Assembly: GCA_023974075.1 (NCBI GenBank)
Contig: CM043789.1
Location: forward strand, 31,402,040 to 31,466,039
Direction: 5' to 3'
Source: Chaenocephalus aceratus
Taxonomy: Eukaryota; Chordata; Actinopteri; Perciformes; Channichthyidae
DNA length: 64,000 nt
The notes under the pieces were generated by a model. It worked only from the letters and a program-made list of their open reading frames with translations. It was not told the origin of the DNA and made no database searches. The position numbers were made by a program, and so were the translations under genes. Below, in pieces: positions 40,287-64,000 of this stretch. Within the stretch, counting starts at the first letter, position 1, and each line of letters opens with the position of its first letter.

Positions 40287-40437
40287 CAGGGGCGCCGTAT
40301 GGGGGTGAAAAGTTAGGACGATTCTAAGGGCCCGTGACTGACAGGGGCCTAAACTATTTTAGAACATTAAGGAAAAAAAATGTAAGTAACCAATTTGATA
40401 TCTTTTCATGGGGCCCAAAATCCCTGGCGGCGCCCTG
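40287..40437. mobile_element. hAT-type MITE, 151 bp
   Basis: Termini CAGGGGCGCCG and CGGCGCCCTG, with a perfect 8-bp duplication CCCCCATG (40279-40286 and 40438-40445). Non-coding. It lies in the intergenic/putative 5' intron region. Confidence 0.85.
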
Positions 40438-41182
40438 CCCCCATGCATGTGGATACCCATCTGTGTCTCCGTTACAGTGAATAACAAAGTGCTGGAAGTT
40501 CTTGTTTCCTTCAGTGTCACTATCTGTTTTGCTTTTATATCGAAACACATTAAGGAAAATGCACATGCCACCAATAAACTATATTTGTGAGTGTGGTTGA
40601 CCTCAGTGATCCAGCGCAACTTCCCTGAAACACTTATTTTCCTAGAATCACCTGAAAGCAGAATTTAAAGGAACACCTTACTGTACCTAACAGGCATATT
40701 TCTACTAAGTCATTAAAAGGATTATTAATTGCTGATTGTTTGATTCGTGCCCTTTTTTTAATGGTTATTGTGTGGTTTTCCATGGCTTCAGTTCCTTCAA
40801 AACCCTATTTAACAATCTATGTCATAAATAATCATATACATAGTTTAATGGGATTGCTGTGCTCGAGATGTTCTATTTTGGGCATCTCACTTTATGAGCT
40901 GTCATCATAGCATCTCCTAACACAACATGGTCTCTAGATTAGCGCTCTCGCTAAAAGCTAAAGGGACATTTCTTAAGAAGTAAAAACAAAAGTACTCAAG
41001 TCATGAATATAAGTAGAAACTTAACAGTTAGAAACTATATTCAGACCTATTGAGGCTGTTCTGCTCTGACCATGATTTGGTTCCGTTAAGAGCTTAAGAT
41101 GATCACAGAGGCCGATCGGAGAGGTCAGGGTGAAGTGTCAAACACTTGGTTGGTATGATTTAGATGGTACACATATCTAGAG

Positions 41183-42537
41183 CAGTGGTCCTTTTAAAGC
41201 CCAAGATCCCCGACCTTGGCCTTGGTGAAAGGCGAGATCTACCTATTGCAGAATTGAGTGAAAAAGACGGCCCAGACAGTGCTTCCAATTAGAGGCCTTT
41301 TATGCATCTGAATTACATCAAATCATTTGGTGCAACTTCCAATTTGATTAAACCAAGAACACAACATAACTAACATGTCAAAAAGGATAAATATATATAT
41401 TTATATCATACCTATCATTTTAAGTTTCACATTCCTTCATTACAATCCTAAATATAAATGTATGTAGCTTATTTTCCATTTGTTAGAGTGAATGTATATT
41501 ATTTTGTTGACAGCAACAACAACAAAGAAAAAAACACCATCTTGCAGTGAGCAGATAACATAAAGTGCCATTTTAACCAGGGACGTGCACAGGTACGGAC
41601 TAATGTTGCCCGGGCTACGGCCCGTTTGGCCTTTTTGGCTGACCTGCCCCTCTGGAGAGAGCGAGAGTTTGTTTTTCTTTTTTCTGTTGTGGCCGAATCA
41701 ACATGATAAGCCCACAATTAGTATTGTAGCGTCTCACTGCGGGAAACACACTTTGTCAGCGCTGTCATCTGCCGATGCGTTAAGACCACCTCAGTGTCGG
41801 ATTTTGGAAACTTGATTTTGAGTTGTCTCATGGGCATGGCAGTTAGGGTATAAGGGACAAACCAGGGGACTTTGTAGGATTTCTGCCATGTCTCTACTTT
41901 AGTTTGACCTTCGCTGTTATTAAGTTATGGAATACTAAATAAATAAGTAATTAGATACCTTACCGTTACAACGCTCATAAAGAATGTTAAGAATAATGCG
42001 TATTGAACTGGACTGCACAGCAGTTACAATGGTCTGGCAAACTACATTAGAACAGAATTGTCCCCATTTTGTCTTTAATAGTTAGCCTACTAACATTAGA
42101 TATTTTAATGAGATATGGACCACAAAACAAAAAATGTCCCTGGTCGCCTTAGCTTATTTTGTTATGAGATGATAATGTGAATTACTCTTCAAATTAGTTA
42201 ATGTAAAAATCGTTTGGTTTCTTTTACATCAAAAACAAGTTACAATTTTCAAAAAGGTCTTGTGTTTTTTTCCGGGGGGAGGCCCTTTTTCCAGTTTAGA
42301 GCAATAGCCCCTCCAAATGTCTGTGCACGTCCCTGATTTTAACTGTGAGGCTTATCCACTGAAGCTGCATGCAGGTGCAACATTTAACACCTGCTAACGT
42401 GGTGGTGGATGATAGGCTTACATCTAAAAACGTTATTAAAAGAAAAAACATTATTTTTGAACTTTTATTTTTTTTGTTACTCTTATTTTTTTAACGGTGC
42501 GCGTTCTACCCGCATCACACTGGTTGTTGACCACTGA
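41183..42537. mobile_element. Possible outer hAT-like element around 41578-42335
   Basis: Starts CAGTGGTCC and ends TTGTTGACCACTG, a terminal pattern of another fish hAT family. Its interior is interrupted by the well-bounded 41578-42335 element. No matching 8-bp flanks were found, so the boundaries are tentative. Confidence 0.35.
41578..42335. mobile_element. hAT-type nonautonomous element, 758 bp
   Basis: Perfect 15-bp terminal inverted repeats CAGGGACGTGCACAG / CTGTGCACGTCCCTG, with a perfect 8-bp duplication ATTTTAAC (41570-41577 and 42336-42343). The interior is AT-rich with no transposase. A 5'-truncated relative lies at 62745-63081. Confidence 0.9.
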
Positions 42538-43705
42538 GACAGGTAATCGGACCTACAGACTTCCGACAGACGATGGAGGGGTTAAAGTTAGACCGTGGTA
42601 AATCTTTATATTTATATTTATCATCGGAGGTCATTATATATTGTAAAAGCGAGGGAAAAACACATAATATTGAGGTGGATTAATACACGTCACACCATTG
42701 CAGCAACTTTTGCTGCAATGGTTTGCCCATATTCTATAATAAAAACGAGTAAGGTTACTTTTAAAATCACAGCTAAACTCCCGGTATATGTAATGTAAAA
42801 CATTAAAACTGGAATAAAACTTTGACATTGCATTACGGGAAAGCATCAGGCTAAATACATAATTCACTCTGCATGCAGGCACACTACAAATAAACACACA
42901 GTATGTAAATTATGCTACAGAGGGGATGAAGGGGGCATAAATAGTCAGTGCTGCCTCCATAATTTTTATGTTTGCACCATGCAGGACTTTAAAGCAAATC
43001 ACTTGAATACGCAGCAGAGTATGTCTGTACAGTTTACAGTCACAGCTTATACATAGAATCATACCCCGGGGCTGAGGTGTTGTTACTGATACCGGCTGGC
43101 CACTGCTTATAAATGGCAAGAGCTTTCTACTGATGACAGTAGAAAGGGGAAAGTGGTGCATTAGTGTCTAACCTAGTGGGTCCCAAAGTGGTAGCAGTGT
43201 CCTCTTCCAAAAAGGCTAACAGCTAAATGTGAATGTGTGCTATTCTCATACTATTATGTTACTTTGTGCAATTCTTCATTTTTTTGTATTTTAAATAAAC
43301 TTTTGAATGTCCAGCAATTATTCAATTTGGATTCATAATAAGATAACCATGACCTGTAAGCAAAGACTTAACGAATGATGCACTTTGATTTGTGATGCTC
43401 TGTTAAGTTTAAGGACAGTAGCTGTCAGCATGTTGCTAGCGTTACACGTCTAGTCTACAAAGCCTGAAGTGTTGTTTAACTATTTGTGTGATGATTTAGC
43501 AGAAAGACAGTGATGCCTTCAATTGCCTAAGGACTTACATTAGATCATTTTCATTTTAAACTAAATTATTCTCGATAGGCTATCGCTCTATTTTGCATTT
43601 CAATCTGGAAATACGCAATTTGAATTAATGCTCGCCGGGGTTTCTAGAGTTAGTAGTGTATTTGCAGAAGCTATTTTTCAGTTGTGGTGGTAAAATATCA
43701 CTTAC

Positions 43706-44040
43706 CAGCTCTGAAGGTCAGACAGACCGAAGTAAAGAAGTCAGGTTCACCAAAAGTGCGTGCCCACTTCTCTCATGCGCTCTGACAATACCGAACCCGG
43801 CCGCGACTATCGGGAGAGAAACACGTGTTAAAGAGGACAAGAAGCTCCTAAGAGTTTCAAGTTTCTATGTATTTCCACTGACTGCTACGGCGTGTACCAC
43901 CCACCACCACTGGCACTTCGGAGGCTAATTTGTTTTCGTTTTGTCCGTCGAGATGTTGTCATAACTCAAAGCGTCTGCGGTCACCTGTGCCACCACCAAT
44001 GGCAAAGCGCAGACGGGATTGTGGGAAATGTAGTTTTTCC
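43706..44040 (-). promoter_or_regulatory. Candidate distal promoter and first exon, probably of tfeb
   Basis: A CpG-rich minus-strand stretch ends at a strong donor (AGCTG|GTAAGTG, exon end 43706). At its upstream end are an inverted CCAAT box (CCAAT on + near 43997) and GGGAAATGTAGT on + at 44023-44034. The latter is the reverse of the ACTACA-TTTCCC promoter motif associated with ZNF143/THAP11-type factors. Seen directly: the motifs and the donor. Inferred: that this is a first exon, and that it splices to tfeb (next acceptor about 19.5 kb away). It could belong to an unrelated non-coding transcript. Confidence 0.4.
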
Positions 44041-46132
44041 TCATATCTTCGACAGTGGTATTTCGAGGCGATGACGTTGTGCCTGTTGACTGCAGAGTTT
44101 TATGAGGTCCTCTAACTTTAGCTGGAGTTCCAAGAACAACTCGGACGGAGACAACTTTATTGTTTTTAAACCGCCTGCAATTGAGACGCTTCTTTCAGTG
44201 ATATTGTTTCATATTTATGACGCATTTTAGTTTAATTCCTGTTTCAGTGTGATGTGTCAGTGTTAGGATGCAGGGATGTGATGGAAACCATTTAAAATAC
44301 ATTAGTATCTCTTCAAATTCTTAAGTGTTCAACAATTTAGTGGAAACTGTCTTATTGACAGTATCTTTGTTTATTTGGGGCTAATTTGTTTATTATGTTA
44401 AACCTCTTAATAGGTCCCATATTCTGTTGATCCATGTCCAACTCCAAAACTCACATTTCTGTGTTTTATATATCCGGCATGTTGACAGGAGGCATGAGTT
44501 TATTTGTGGAGTTCTAAATACCATCTTGACGTCCCACAGCTGTATTTCAGGAAATGTGCAGTCCAGGTTTCTGTATAAAGTGCTGTTTTGTTTCTGAAGG
44601 AAATATAGCATGTTACAGTGCAAGTACACTAATATTCTTACAGCAATGTGAAGGAGAGCCTTATTTCATTCAGTTAATGTTAGAGCACACCAGTAGTACC
44701 CAATAGGACAACAAGAGGGAAGCAAATTCTAAAAAGAAATTGAATGTTTAGTTAATCAACATTTCCTAAAACATATGACTGAATGCATTTTGAATGGGCA
44801 GTTTGAGTTTTTATTTCAGTGTAGTTTATTTATCAATGCAACTCATGATAAAACAAACAACTGCTGCTAATCAGAACATTCAGCTATCTTGATTTTGTTT
44901 CCATCAGTGTGAAATGTTTGTGGTTAATTTTATATGTTTTCATGCACAAATAGATGCAAATCAATCCAGGTTAAATAGCTTCCACTATGCCTGATCCATG
45001 GATAGATGAATATAAATGATAGCTCTCTCCCAATACAATTCAAGAATGTGATTGGTATGATTCAACTCGCATACAGGACTCATAAGACAGACCACTTCAA
45101 ACTATTTGAGAACGTGATTCTACAAGAGACATGGCTCATAGTCAGCAAGATATTTTACAAGCCAAAAAACACAAGAAATCAAACATTGCCCAGATCAGGA
45201 GATAAGTAGATGACGACATCAGAGGTAAATCATCTCTTTGTCCCCTTGTGTGAAATGCAGTATCATTAATATTTACATAATACTAAGTGTGGCTGCCTTT
45301 AATTACATACATCAACAAAACACATGATCTTAAAAGAATACAACTTTCTTGCTGCAACTTTGTCAAAACGCAAAATAATGATGTTGTAAGCATAACAAAA
45401 GGGAGGGCAGAACAAATATTTGAACCCATTCATTCACTTGTTAAAAATAAAACTTGTGTGACACATGTAGATTCAATATGCAACATGTTCTCGAATGTAA
45501 AATAACGCCAGATTTTGAGTTTTTTAATGCAACCGGGAGCTCAAATGTACATGTTCCTCTGGCATATCTGTAGGGCTGGGCAATAAATCAATATGTATCA
45601 TCTATCAAATACCACTGTGATCATGTCACAGTTAATTTTGAGATAACAATGCAAAGCAATTTGACGAATGAGAAACTACTACTAATCTTTTGTAATTGTT
45701 CTTTATAAATTGTCGAGAGTACTGCCAATGTTCCTCTGTGGAGGTGGCAGATTTGTTTTTTATGCATAACAAGCCCTAATATTATTAAGAGTAATGTTCA
45801 CAGTGGACAATTCTGCAGGACATGATTTACATCTGGGATAAATGATGATGTTTAAATAACACTAAACGCTGGGTGTGGAGGTTGCCGTGGTGGATAGGCA
45901 TGTAACAACGTTTGATTTTGAAAATGGCAGTGGGGTTTCCATCCCATCTATGGCCATCAAATGTTGACTTTCTTGAACAACAATTTTATCGATTAAAAAA
46001 TGTTGATGGAAATGTTGATGGGGATAGTAAATTCCAAAAGAGGTAAATAAACCTAATCCATGGTTCAGCAGTCAGGCTGAGATATCTGAAGACTTCTCAT
46101 TGAATTGACGTCCTGCCAGAAGGGCATGGCTC
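44041..46132. other. Intergenic AT-rich stretch
   Basis: Probably contains the 3' UTR of tmem183a near 46132 and spacer. A TAGGGCTGGGCAATA motif at about 45571 resembles the end of a known fish repeat, but no partner end was found. AATAAA on the minus strand occurs at about 44831. Nothing else was recognised. Confidence 0.5.
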
Positions 46133-58027
<11,895 letters not shown>

Positions 58028-58200
58028 ATCGACACAAATGATCTGTGGACGCTTAACGGGCCTGCTGGTTCTGCCATGTCGCTATGGCAAGCCGGGGTAG
58101 AAAGAAAGAAAGAAAAATGAGAGAGAAATTGAAAAATGTTCCGCCAGGATCTTCAGCCATCATGGAATGACGTGACGCTACAAGTAACGCGAGATTATCG
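58028..58200 (-). promoter_or_regulatory. tmem183a promoter region
   Basis: The sequence directly upstream of the tmem183a start is free of obvious repeats and contains TGACGTGACG at 58168-58177, a CRE/ATF-like core. The transcription start is not identifiable by eye. The assignment rests on position. Confidence 0.4.
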
Positions 58201-58800
58201 TTGACGTTTTCTCGATCTCCTGCTTTACTGCCACCAGCTGGTCATTGCAAGCATTACACGGACTTCTCGTGACCAACCGTTTAGAAAAGAGGGGTAAATC
58301 CAAGGACTTCACTGTGTTAAAAAAAAAGTGGTGGGGGCATTTCTCCAGATTTAACGTCAGCATAGCAGAAGACAAAATATGTCCCACTCCTGTGGGTGTT
58401 GAACCAAGAGCACCTGCATGAAAAACCAATTCATAGACCTCTGGACCACCAATGTGTTTTTAGAGCAATGAACGCCCAACTATAGATCTTGCTGTGATGT
58501 GATTTTGAGTAAATTTGTACCTTTATGCACACAACGAGCACACAGGTTTGGAGGACAGAACATGACATGAGTAAAAAAAAAAAAAGCATAAATACAGCAA
58601 TAAATAAATGTGGAAATAAATACAGGAATAAATAAACACAAGACACAATAGATAAATATGGAAATAAATGTATAAATAAAAGGATATAAGTTGAGAATAA
58701 AACAGAACACACATATATTGAATGTATTTCTACATTTATTTTTTTATATATTTATTAATGTAAGTTTGTGCGTGTTTCACACAATGTTGTTTTGCTATAG

Positions 58801-60005
58801 CCTTGTATTCTGTGGATACGACAACCTTTATAACAATTGTACTTTCAATTGCTCTGAACGTTTCAACAAGTGCACGTGTCTTTAACCATATCTTTGAGTT
58901 GCTGTTATATTTTATTTCACTTCCTCTGACCAGTACCATTTTAATTTGGAAGCTTCGTGTCAAGTTGTACACAGTCAGTGCAAGGAGAAACACAGTGACT
59001 CTTCCCTCTTCAACAAATATTTGTAAAAGCCTCTTTAGTTTCTCACCTGCTTAGCCAGAGTTGTACACTTGTGTGTGCACAAACTAGAGGGGGACAGCAA
59101 ACACCAGTGTGATTTTGGTGGGAGTAAGACTACCCTGGACAAAGTTACAGTGGGGGTGCCAAATCCGGCAGCACCAACACCTGGTCTGCCACATGTGGAA
59201 GTCCCAACCCAGTCTCATAAAAAAACGTGTAATAACTACGTTGGTCCACAACGTAGGACGTAGTATTTCTACGAAAACGCCTCTGAAATTGTAAGATGCC
59301 TACGTTTTTTTTCACCATTCATTCCAATGGCTGGCGTCTATGTCACGTGATCTTCACATTTCTCCCTGCAGAAAAAAAAAACATAGCCGACATTCGTTTT
59401 ATTCTCGGTGGAAAATGCCTATTTTAAGGTTAGTTTGGCGATTAAAATGCCCTTTGATGTCATTTGATGCGAGAAATATGAGTTGTTATTTCAGATTATG
59501 TGTGCAGTGGATGTACATGATCTTTCGTTTGCTAGTTATTACGAAGATTACTTCAAGAAATGGTGTCTATACAACGACACGTTTTTTTATGAGACTGGGT
59601 TGGGACTTCCACATGTGGCAGACCAGGTGTTGGTGCTGCCGGATTTGGCACCCCCACTTTAACTTTGTCCAGGGTAGTCGTACTCCCACCAAAATCACAC
59701 TGGTGTTTGCTGTCCCCCTCTAGTTTGTGCACACACAAGTGTTTTACTCTGGCTAAGCAGGTGAGAAACTATGAGGCGTTTAAAAATATTTGTTGAAGAG
59801 GGAAGAATCACTGTGTTTCTCCTTGCACTGACTGTGTACAACTTGACACAAAGCTTCCAAATTAAAATGGTGCTGGTCAGAGGAAGTGAAATAAAATATA
59901 ACAGCAACTCAAAGATATGGTTAAAGACACGTGCACTTGTTGAAACGTTCAGAGCAATTGAAAGTACAATTGTTATAAAGGTTGTCGTATCCACAGAATA
60001 CAAGG
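58801..60005. repeat. 1.2-kb palindromic (foldback-like) repeat
   Basis: The left arm 58801-59230 is nearly an exact reverse complement of the right arm 59577-60005, separated by a 346-bp spacer. Both arms contain shared landmarks such as CCACATGTGG and ACACTTGTGTGTG. The arms hold mirror-image open frames that are not independent genes. This is either a long-inverted-repeat transposon or a local inverted duplication. No flanking target duplication was found. Confidence 0.85.
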
Positions 60006-60190
60006 TGGGGAGGGGGGGAGGGGGGGACGCGGTGCAAATGCAGACATTGATGCCACCAAATGTCACAATAAAAATAGAAAGTACTACAAATAAACTGGAA
60101 TTCATTTACATCTTAAATTATGAATATATATACACAAAAAAGGTTTACAAATATCCAACCTTCAAATTGCTTTTTTAAATCAACACTGCA

Positions 60191-60989
60191 CTCATCCTAA
60201 TTTTCGGCCTTGATGTAACAACATTCATAATTAAGTCAAGGTAACACCCTTTTCACCCCGGTTACACTTTTAATTTGCCCTGTACGATGGGCGCTGTAAG
60301 TGATGAAAGTGGGGGGTGTTGGCTTATCAGGCGTCCACAGCCAAAGTGGGTGTGGGATCGAGCGAGAGAGATAAATGCAATTTATGTAAACAAATATTTC
60401 CAAGGCACTCTTTTATAATTATTGGGATAAACAGGTTTGAAATCATTTCAATGTATACTATAGGACAGTAAACCAAAATTATCGTTTAAAACTTGAGAGA
60501 TACAAAAATATGCATAAATAAATGTTAACTAGGTAAAATAAGATATGAATGAACAACAAAAATAAAATAAGTTGCATTTATTTGCTATTGGCTATGGTAG
60601 GTTATTGGTTATGTTCACATACTTATTTGATTATTAAAATGTAAACCAATCTTTTTCATATGGGTGTTTAGAGTTGTACCCCCTAGGTCAGGTCTCTAGT
60701 AATGTGTGCTCAAAGTGCACCCGATTTAAGCATTTTACTTTACATTTTACCCCCGTTTTACTTTACATTTTACCCCCGGTCCCCCCTAGAGGATGTGACG
60801 TCCACACCCCAATTCAAACATGTTCATACAATACAGAATACATTTGAAGCCTTTTTGATGTATATTACCAACATGTCAATACGTTTCTGTTTTTGTAGTA
60901 TATTGGTCTTTTGTAGAGATTTTTCATTTATTCTTTATATATTCTATTGTGTATTCCTTGGGTACTTTTATCTTTTCTATTGTACGATT
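60191..60989. repeat. Direct repeat, left copy
   Basis: Shares about 800 bp with 61279-62285 in the same orientation, from CTCATCCTAATTTTCGG to near ACGATT. It lacks the 225-bp Harbinger-like MITE found in the right copy, so the unoccupied site (GTGTTTAGAGTTG) is visible near 60666-60678. Confidence 0.85.
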
Positions 60990-61278
60990 GAAGTAAATGT
61001 GGGAAGCGTTTAACAACAGCCATTTACTTCAAAGATAGTTCGCAATGTTATTCTTATTTTTGTTAATCCTGGAAGAATGCCAGAAAAAAAGACATTCTCT
61101 TCAAGAATAAAAAAATACATGACACTAGTAATTGTGAAAACAAATTAAATAAGTTGTTAGGTTAAGTTAGGGCCGGTTTTTGGCATAGGCGACATCGGTG
61201 GTCGCCTAGGGCGCCAGATCTGGGGGGGGCGCTGCACTGGCAGCTCTGGGAGGGAAAAAAACATTTTGACTGTTTGCG

Positions 61279-62285
61279 CTCATCCTAATTTTCGGCCTTG
61301 ATGTAACAACATTCATAATTAAGTCAAGGTAACACCCTTTTCACCCCAGGTTACACTTTTCATTTGCCCTGTACGATGGGCGCTGTAAGTGATGATGTTG
61401 GCTTATCAGGCATCCGCAGCTCACAGCCAAAGTGGGTGTGGGATCGAGCGAGAGAGATAAATGCAATTTATGTAAACAAATATTTCCAAGGCACTCTTTT
61501 ATAATTATTGGGGTAAACAGGTTTGAAATCATTTCAATGTATACTATAGGACAGTAAACCAAACATATTGTTTAAAACTTGAGAGATACAAAAAAATGCA
61601 TAAATAAATGTTAACTAGGTAAAATAAGATATGAATGAACAACAGAAATAAAATAAGTTGCATTTTTTTGCTATTGGCTATGTTCACATACTTATTTGAT
61701 TATTAAAATGTAAACCAATCTTTTTCATATGGGTGTTTTACGGCCCGTCCACACAGCAGCGTGCGTTGAAAGCTTCACCATTAACTTTGAATGGGGTGAC
61801 GTCAGCAGAAGCGTCAGCCAATCGAATCATATGCCAGTACAAGCTCTAGCCAATCAAACCGCTGCTTGTATGTCAGGGGCGGGAGATTCATGTGATTGGT
61901 TGTTGGTCGAGTTTCAGACACGCCCGCCGGCAAGCATCAACGCACGCCGCTGTGTGGACGGGCCATTAGAGTTGTACACCCTAGATCAGGTCTCTAGTAA
62001 TGTGTGCTCTAAGTGCACCAGATTGAAGCATTTTACTTTAAATGATCAAACATTTCTTCTCGGGGGGGCATACCCCCGGACCCCCCTAGAGGATGTGATG
62101 TCCTCACCCCAATTAAAACATGTTCATATAATACTGAATACATTTGAAGCCTTTGATGTATATGACTTATGTCAATACATTTCTGTTTTTGTAGTGCATT
62201 GGTCTTTTGTAGAGATTTTTCATTTATTTTTTATATATTCTATTGTGTATTCCTTGGATACTTTTATTTGTTCTACTGAACGATT
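61279..62285. repeat. Direct repeat, right copy with MITE insertion
   Basis: Same sequence as 60191-60989 but with the 61741-61965 MITE inserted and several small indels. It lies within a larger possible element running from AGGGCCGGTTTTTGG (61169) to GAACCGGCCCT (ending 62349). Confidence 0.85.
61741..61965. mobile_element. PIF/Harbinger-like MITE, second copy
   Basis: Same termini as the 38960 element (one terminal base differs at the right), with TTA on both sides (61738-61740 and 61966-61968). It sits inside the right copy of a direct duplication whose left copy lacks it, giving an empty-site comparison near 60670. Confidence 0.85.
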
Positions 62286-62349
62286 TTCTGGCAGGTGGGG
62301 CGCCAGCTAAAATCTCGCCTAGGGCAGCAAATTGGTTAGAACCGGCCCT

Positions 62350-63675
62350 GATGGTGTAGGAAATGGGCTCCGTGTTACAAGACGGGACGGGGGTTTGGCG
62401 GTACCACTGCAGACTCTCTGCACACACACACCGCTGCAGACTCTCTGCACGAAGGAGCCACGGTGCTGCAGCTCCTGATCGGAGCAGAGACACACCTTCA
62501 CTAAGCGGAAAAACGATATCCTGTCACAGAGATCTGCTATTTTAAATTTTAAAGTCAACACATATCGACCCTAAATAAAGTCTATATTAAGAACGAGAGA
62601 TGTTTTGACATTATGGCTTAAACAAATGACAAATGAGCGAGGGCGATGACGTCAGAGCATCGTCCTATGTGCCGGAGCTGAGCCCCGGACAGCCCCGGAC
62701 AGCCCCGGCCCAATTTAACCCCTGGTAAGAGGCCCTATTTTATCAGTATGTCTGGACTGCACAGCAGTTACAATGGTCAAACTACATTAGAACAGAATTG
62801 TCCCCATGTTGTCTTTAATAGTTACTAACATTAGATATTTTAATGAGATATGGACCGCAAAACAAAAAATGTCCCTAATTTTCATTTTTGAAATTAAGTC
62901 ACCGAATGCAAGTAGTCGCCTTAGCTTATTTTGTTATGAGATGTGAATTACTGTTCAATTTAGTTGATGTAATAATCATTTGGTTTCTTTTACATTAAAA
63001 AAAGGTCTTGTTTTTTTTCTGGGGAGGCCCTTTTTCCAGTTTAGAGCAATAGCCCCTCCAAATGTCTGTGCACGTCCCTGGATAGGTGTGTGGGCTGTCT
63101 TTCATTTTGACACATAGAACAATGGGGACTCAATATCCACCCTTATCCACAATGTAAAGTAATTCACACAGCCTCTTCCCTCTTCTCTCTGTGAGGAGCA
63201 GCAGGTTCAGCTTTCAGAACAAAGTAACAAAAAACTAAAATGGCATTAATTTTTTAAACATGTCGTGTAGTAATAGATTTATTTATTTTTCTTCTCAAGA
63301 GAGTACTAGAATGTGTATTTTATGTTAGTAGCCTATTTCAAAACTAACACAAAAAAAATCTCCTGGGGGAGAATCCCAGACCCCCCTGCAGGGGTTGGGT
63401 TTTCAGCATGTCAACTCTTTCACCTGTGGAGAAATTGCAGGATTGGCTCCAGGTCGCCCTTTTTATTTACTACAAGACAAATGTGAATTTTTTATTTCAT
63501 ACAGTTCAATTTGGATTGAGACAGGGAAATAATCTAAACCTCACATGTGGCGTTTCACTGTCAAGGGGAGCGTGTATGTAATTACAAATTAATTACAAAT
63601 ACTGACATGAGCCCCACCACTGTATGGGTTAGCCCTACCATAGATTACCCAACAAAAATACTCTCTCGCAACTGC
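62350..63675. other. Repeat-derived intergenic sequence
   Basis: Contains a short CCCCGGACAG tandem at about 62683-62710 and the truncated hAT copy 62745-63081. No gene seen. Confidence 0.5.
62745..63081. mobile_element. Truncated copy of the 41578-42335 hAT element
   Basis: Shares the right half, from TCTGGACTGCACAGCAGTTA through to the terminal CTGTGCACGTCCCTG, with the 41578 element. It has small indels, including an extra AT-rich stretch near 62880. The left end is missing, so no target duplication can be assessed. Confidence 0.8.
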
Positions 63676-64000
63676 CGACCCGTATTGCGCATGCTCAGAT
63701 CTAAGAACCAGTAGAAATGATAAAAAAGTAAAAGTCTGCTGCTTATTGTTCTAGGCCAAAATAGAGTCAAAGAGTATATGAGAGTGAGAATGTGTTAATT
63801 AATATATTTGGCAGTTTGGAGTAAGTCTGTAGATTTGTTTGTGTGTGTGTGTTTCATGTATAGCTCTCACGATAATTAATTTTGTTGGATACATTTTCCC
63901 GGAAATTATTGCGATAAACGATAATATTGTCGGCACCGTTGTATGACCATTTTAGACCACTGACATAATGATAATATATACTATAATTCAAGTACATCCT
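63676..64000 (-). repeat. Dispersed repeat, copy 2 (cut by window end)
   Basis: Reverse-complement relative of 51502-51828, running off the end of the window. Contains a short (GT)n at about 63838-63851 in place of the CA run of the other copy. Confidence 0.8.

Larger units (their letters stand above)
24191..43705. other. Non-coding region upstream of tfeb exon 1
   Basis: No coding exon was recognised over about 19.5 kb. Present are the listed MITEs (24482, 37032, 38960, 40287, 41578), LINE tails, simple repeats and three minus-strand donor sites that could end non-coding first exons (29339, 31720, 43706). It is most simply tfeb 5' intron plus promoter region. Confidence 0.5.
61169..62349. 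mobile_element. Possible hAT-like element with AGGGCCGGTT termini
   Basis: Inverted termini AGGGCCGGTTTTTGG and the reverse of TTAGAACCGGCCCT share about 11 of 12 outer bases. The subterminal parts share CGCCTAGGGC. No clear 8-bp target duplication. No transposase frame seen. Confidence 0.5.

Noticed and set aside
45571..46020. Possible transposon starting TAGGGCTGGGCAATA
   Set aside because: Only one end is visible; no inverted partner or target duplication found.
58803..60105. Mirror-image open frames of up to 136 codons in the palindrome arms
   Set aside because: They arise from the inverted repeat itself and show no known domain.

Overview
The window is vertebrate genomic DNA, almost certainly from a ray-finned (teleost) fish. 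It has short exons with GT-AG introns, two recognisable vertebrate genes, very long CA/TG microsatellites, and many small DNA transposons (hAT and PIF/Harbinger types) plus LINE 3' tails of the kind common in fish. No operons, CRISPR arrays, rRNA or tRNA genes were seen.

Two genes are supported exon by exon, both on the minus strand. (1) tfeb, the MiT/TFE bHLH-leucine-zipper transcription factor controlling lysosome and autophagy genes, has ten coding exons from 24115 down to 13020. They read through as about 538 aa. The Rag-binding N-terminus, the mTORC1-regulated serines, the bHLH-zipper and the serine-rich C-terminus are all visible. Possible 5' non-coding first exons lie at about 29.3, 31.7 and 43.7 kb. 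(2) tmem183a, an F-box-like single-pass membrane protein, has eight coding exons from 58027 down to 46133 (362 aa).

Layout: 1-13 kb is non-coding, downstream of tfeb, with microsatellites and several stretches that look like conserved regulatory elements. 13-24 kb is the tfeb coding region. 24-44 kb is probably tfeb 5' intron with scattered MITEs. 46-58 kb is tmem183a, whose introns 2 and 5 hold nested transposons. 58-64 kb is repeat-rich: a 1.2-kb palindrome, a direct duplication, and copies of repeats also found at 41-42 and 51 kb.

No wholly new biological system was found. The points most worth checking are an ambiguous splice junction in tfeb just before the DNA-binding domain, simple repeats sitting at or near tfeb splice sites, a three-level nest of hAT elements with perfect target-site duplications, and a paralogous empty site that dates a Harbinger-like insertion. 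All assignments come from reading the sequence by eye; no database search was run.
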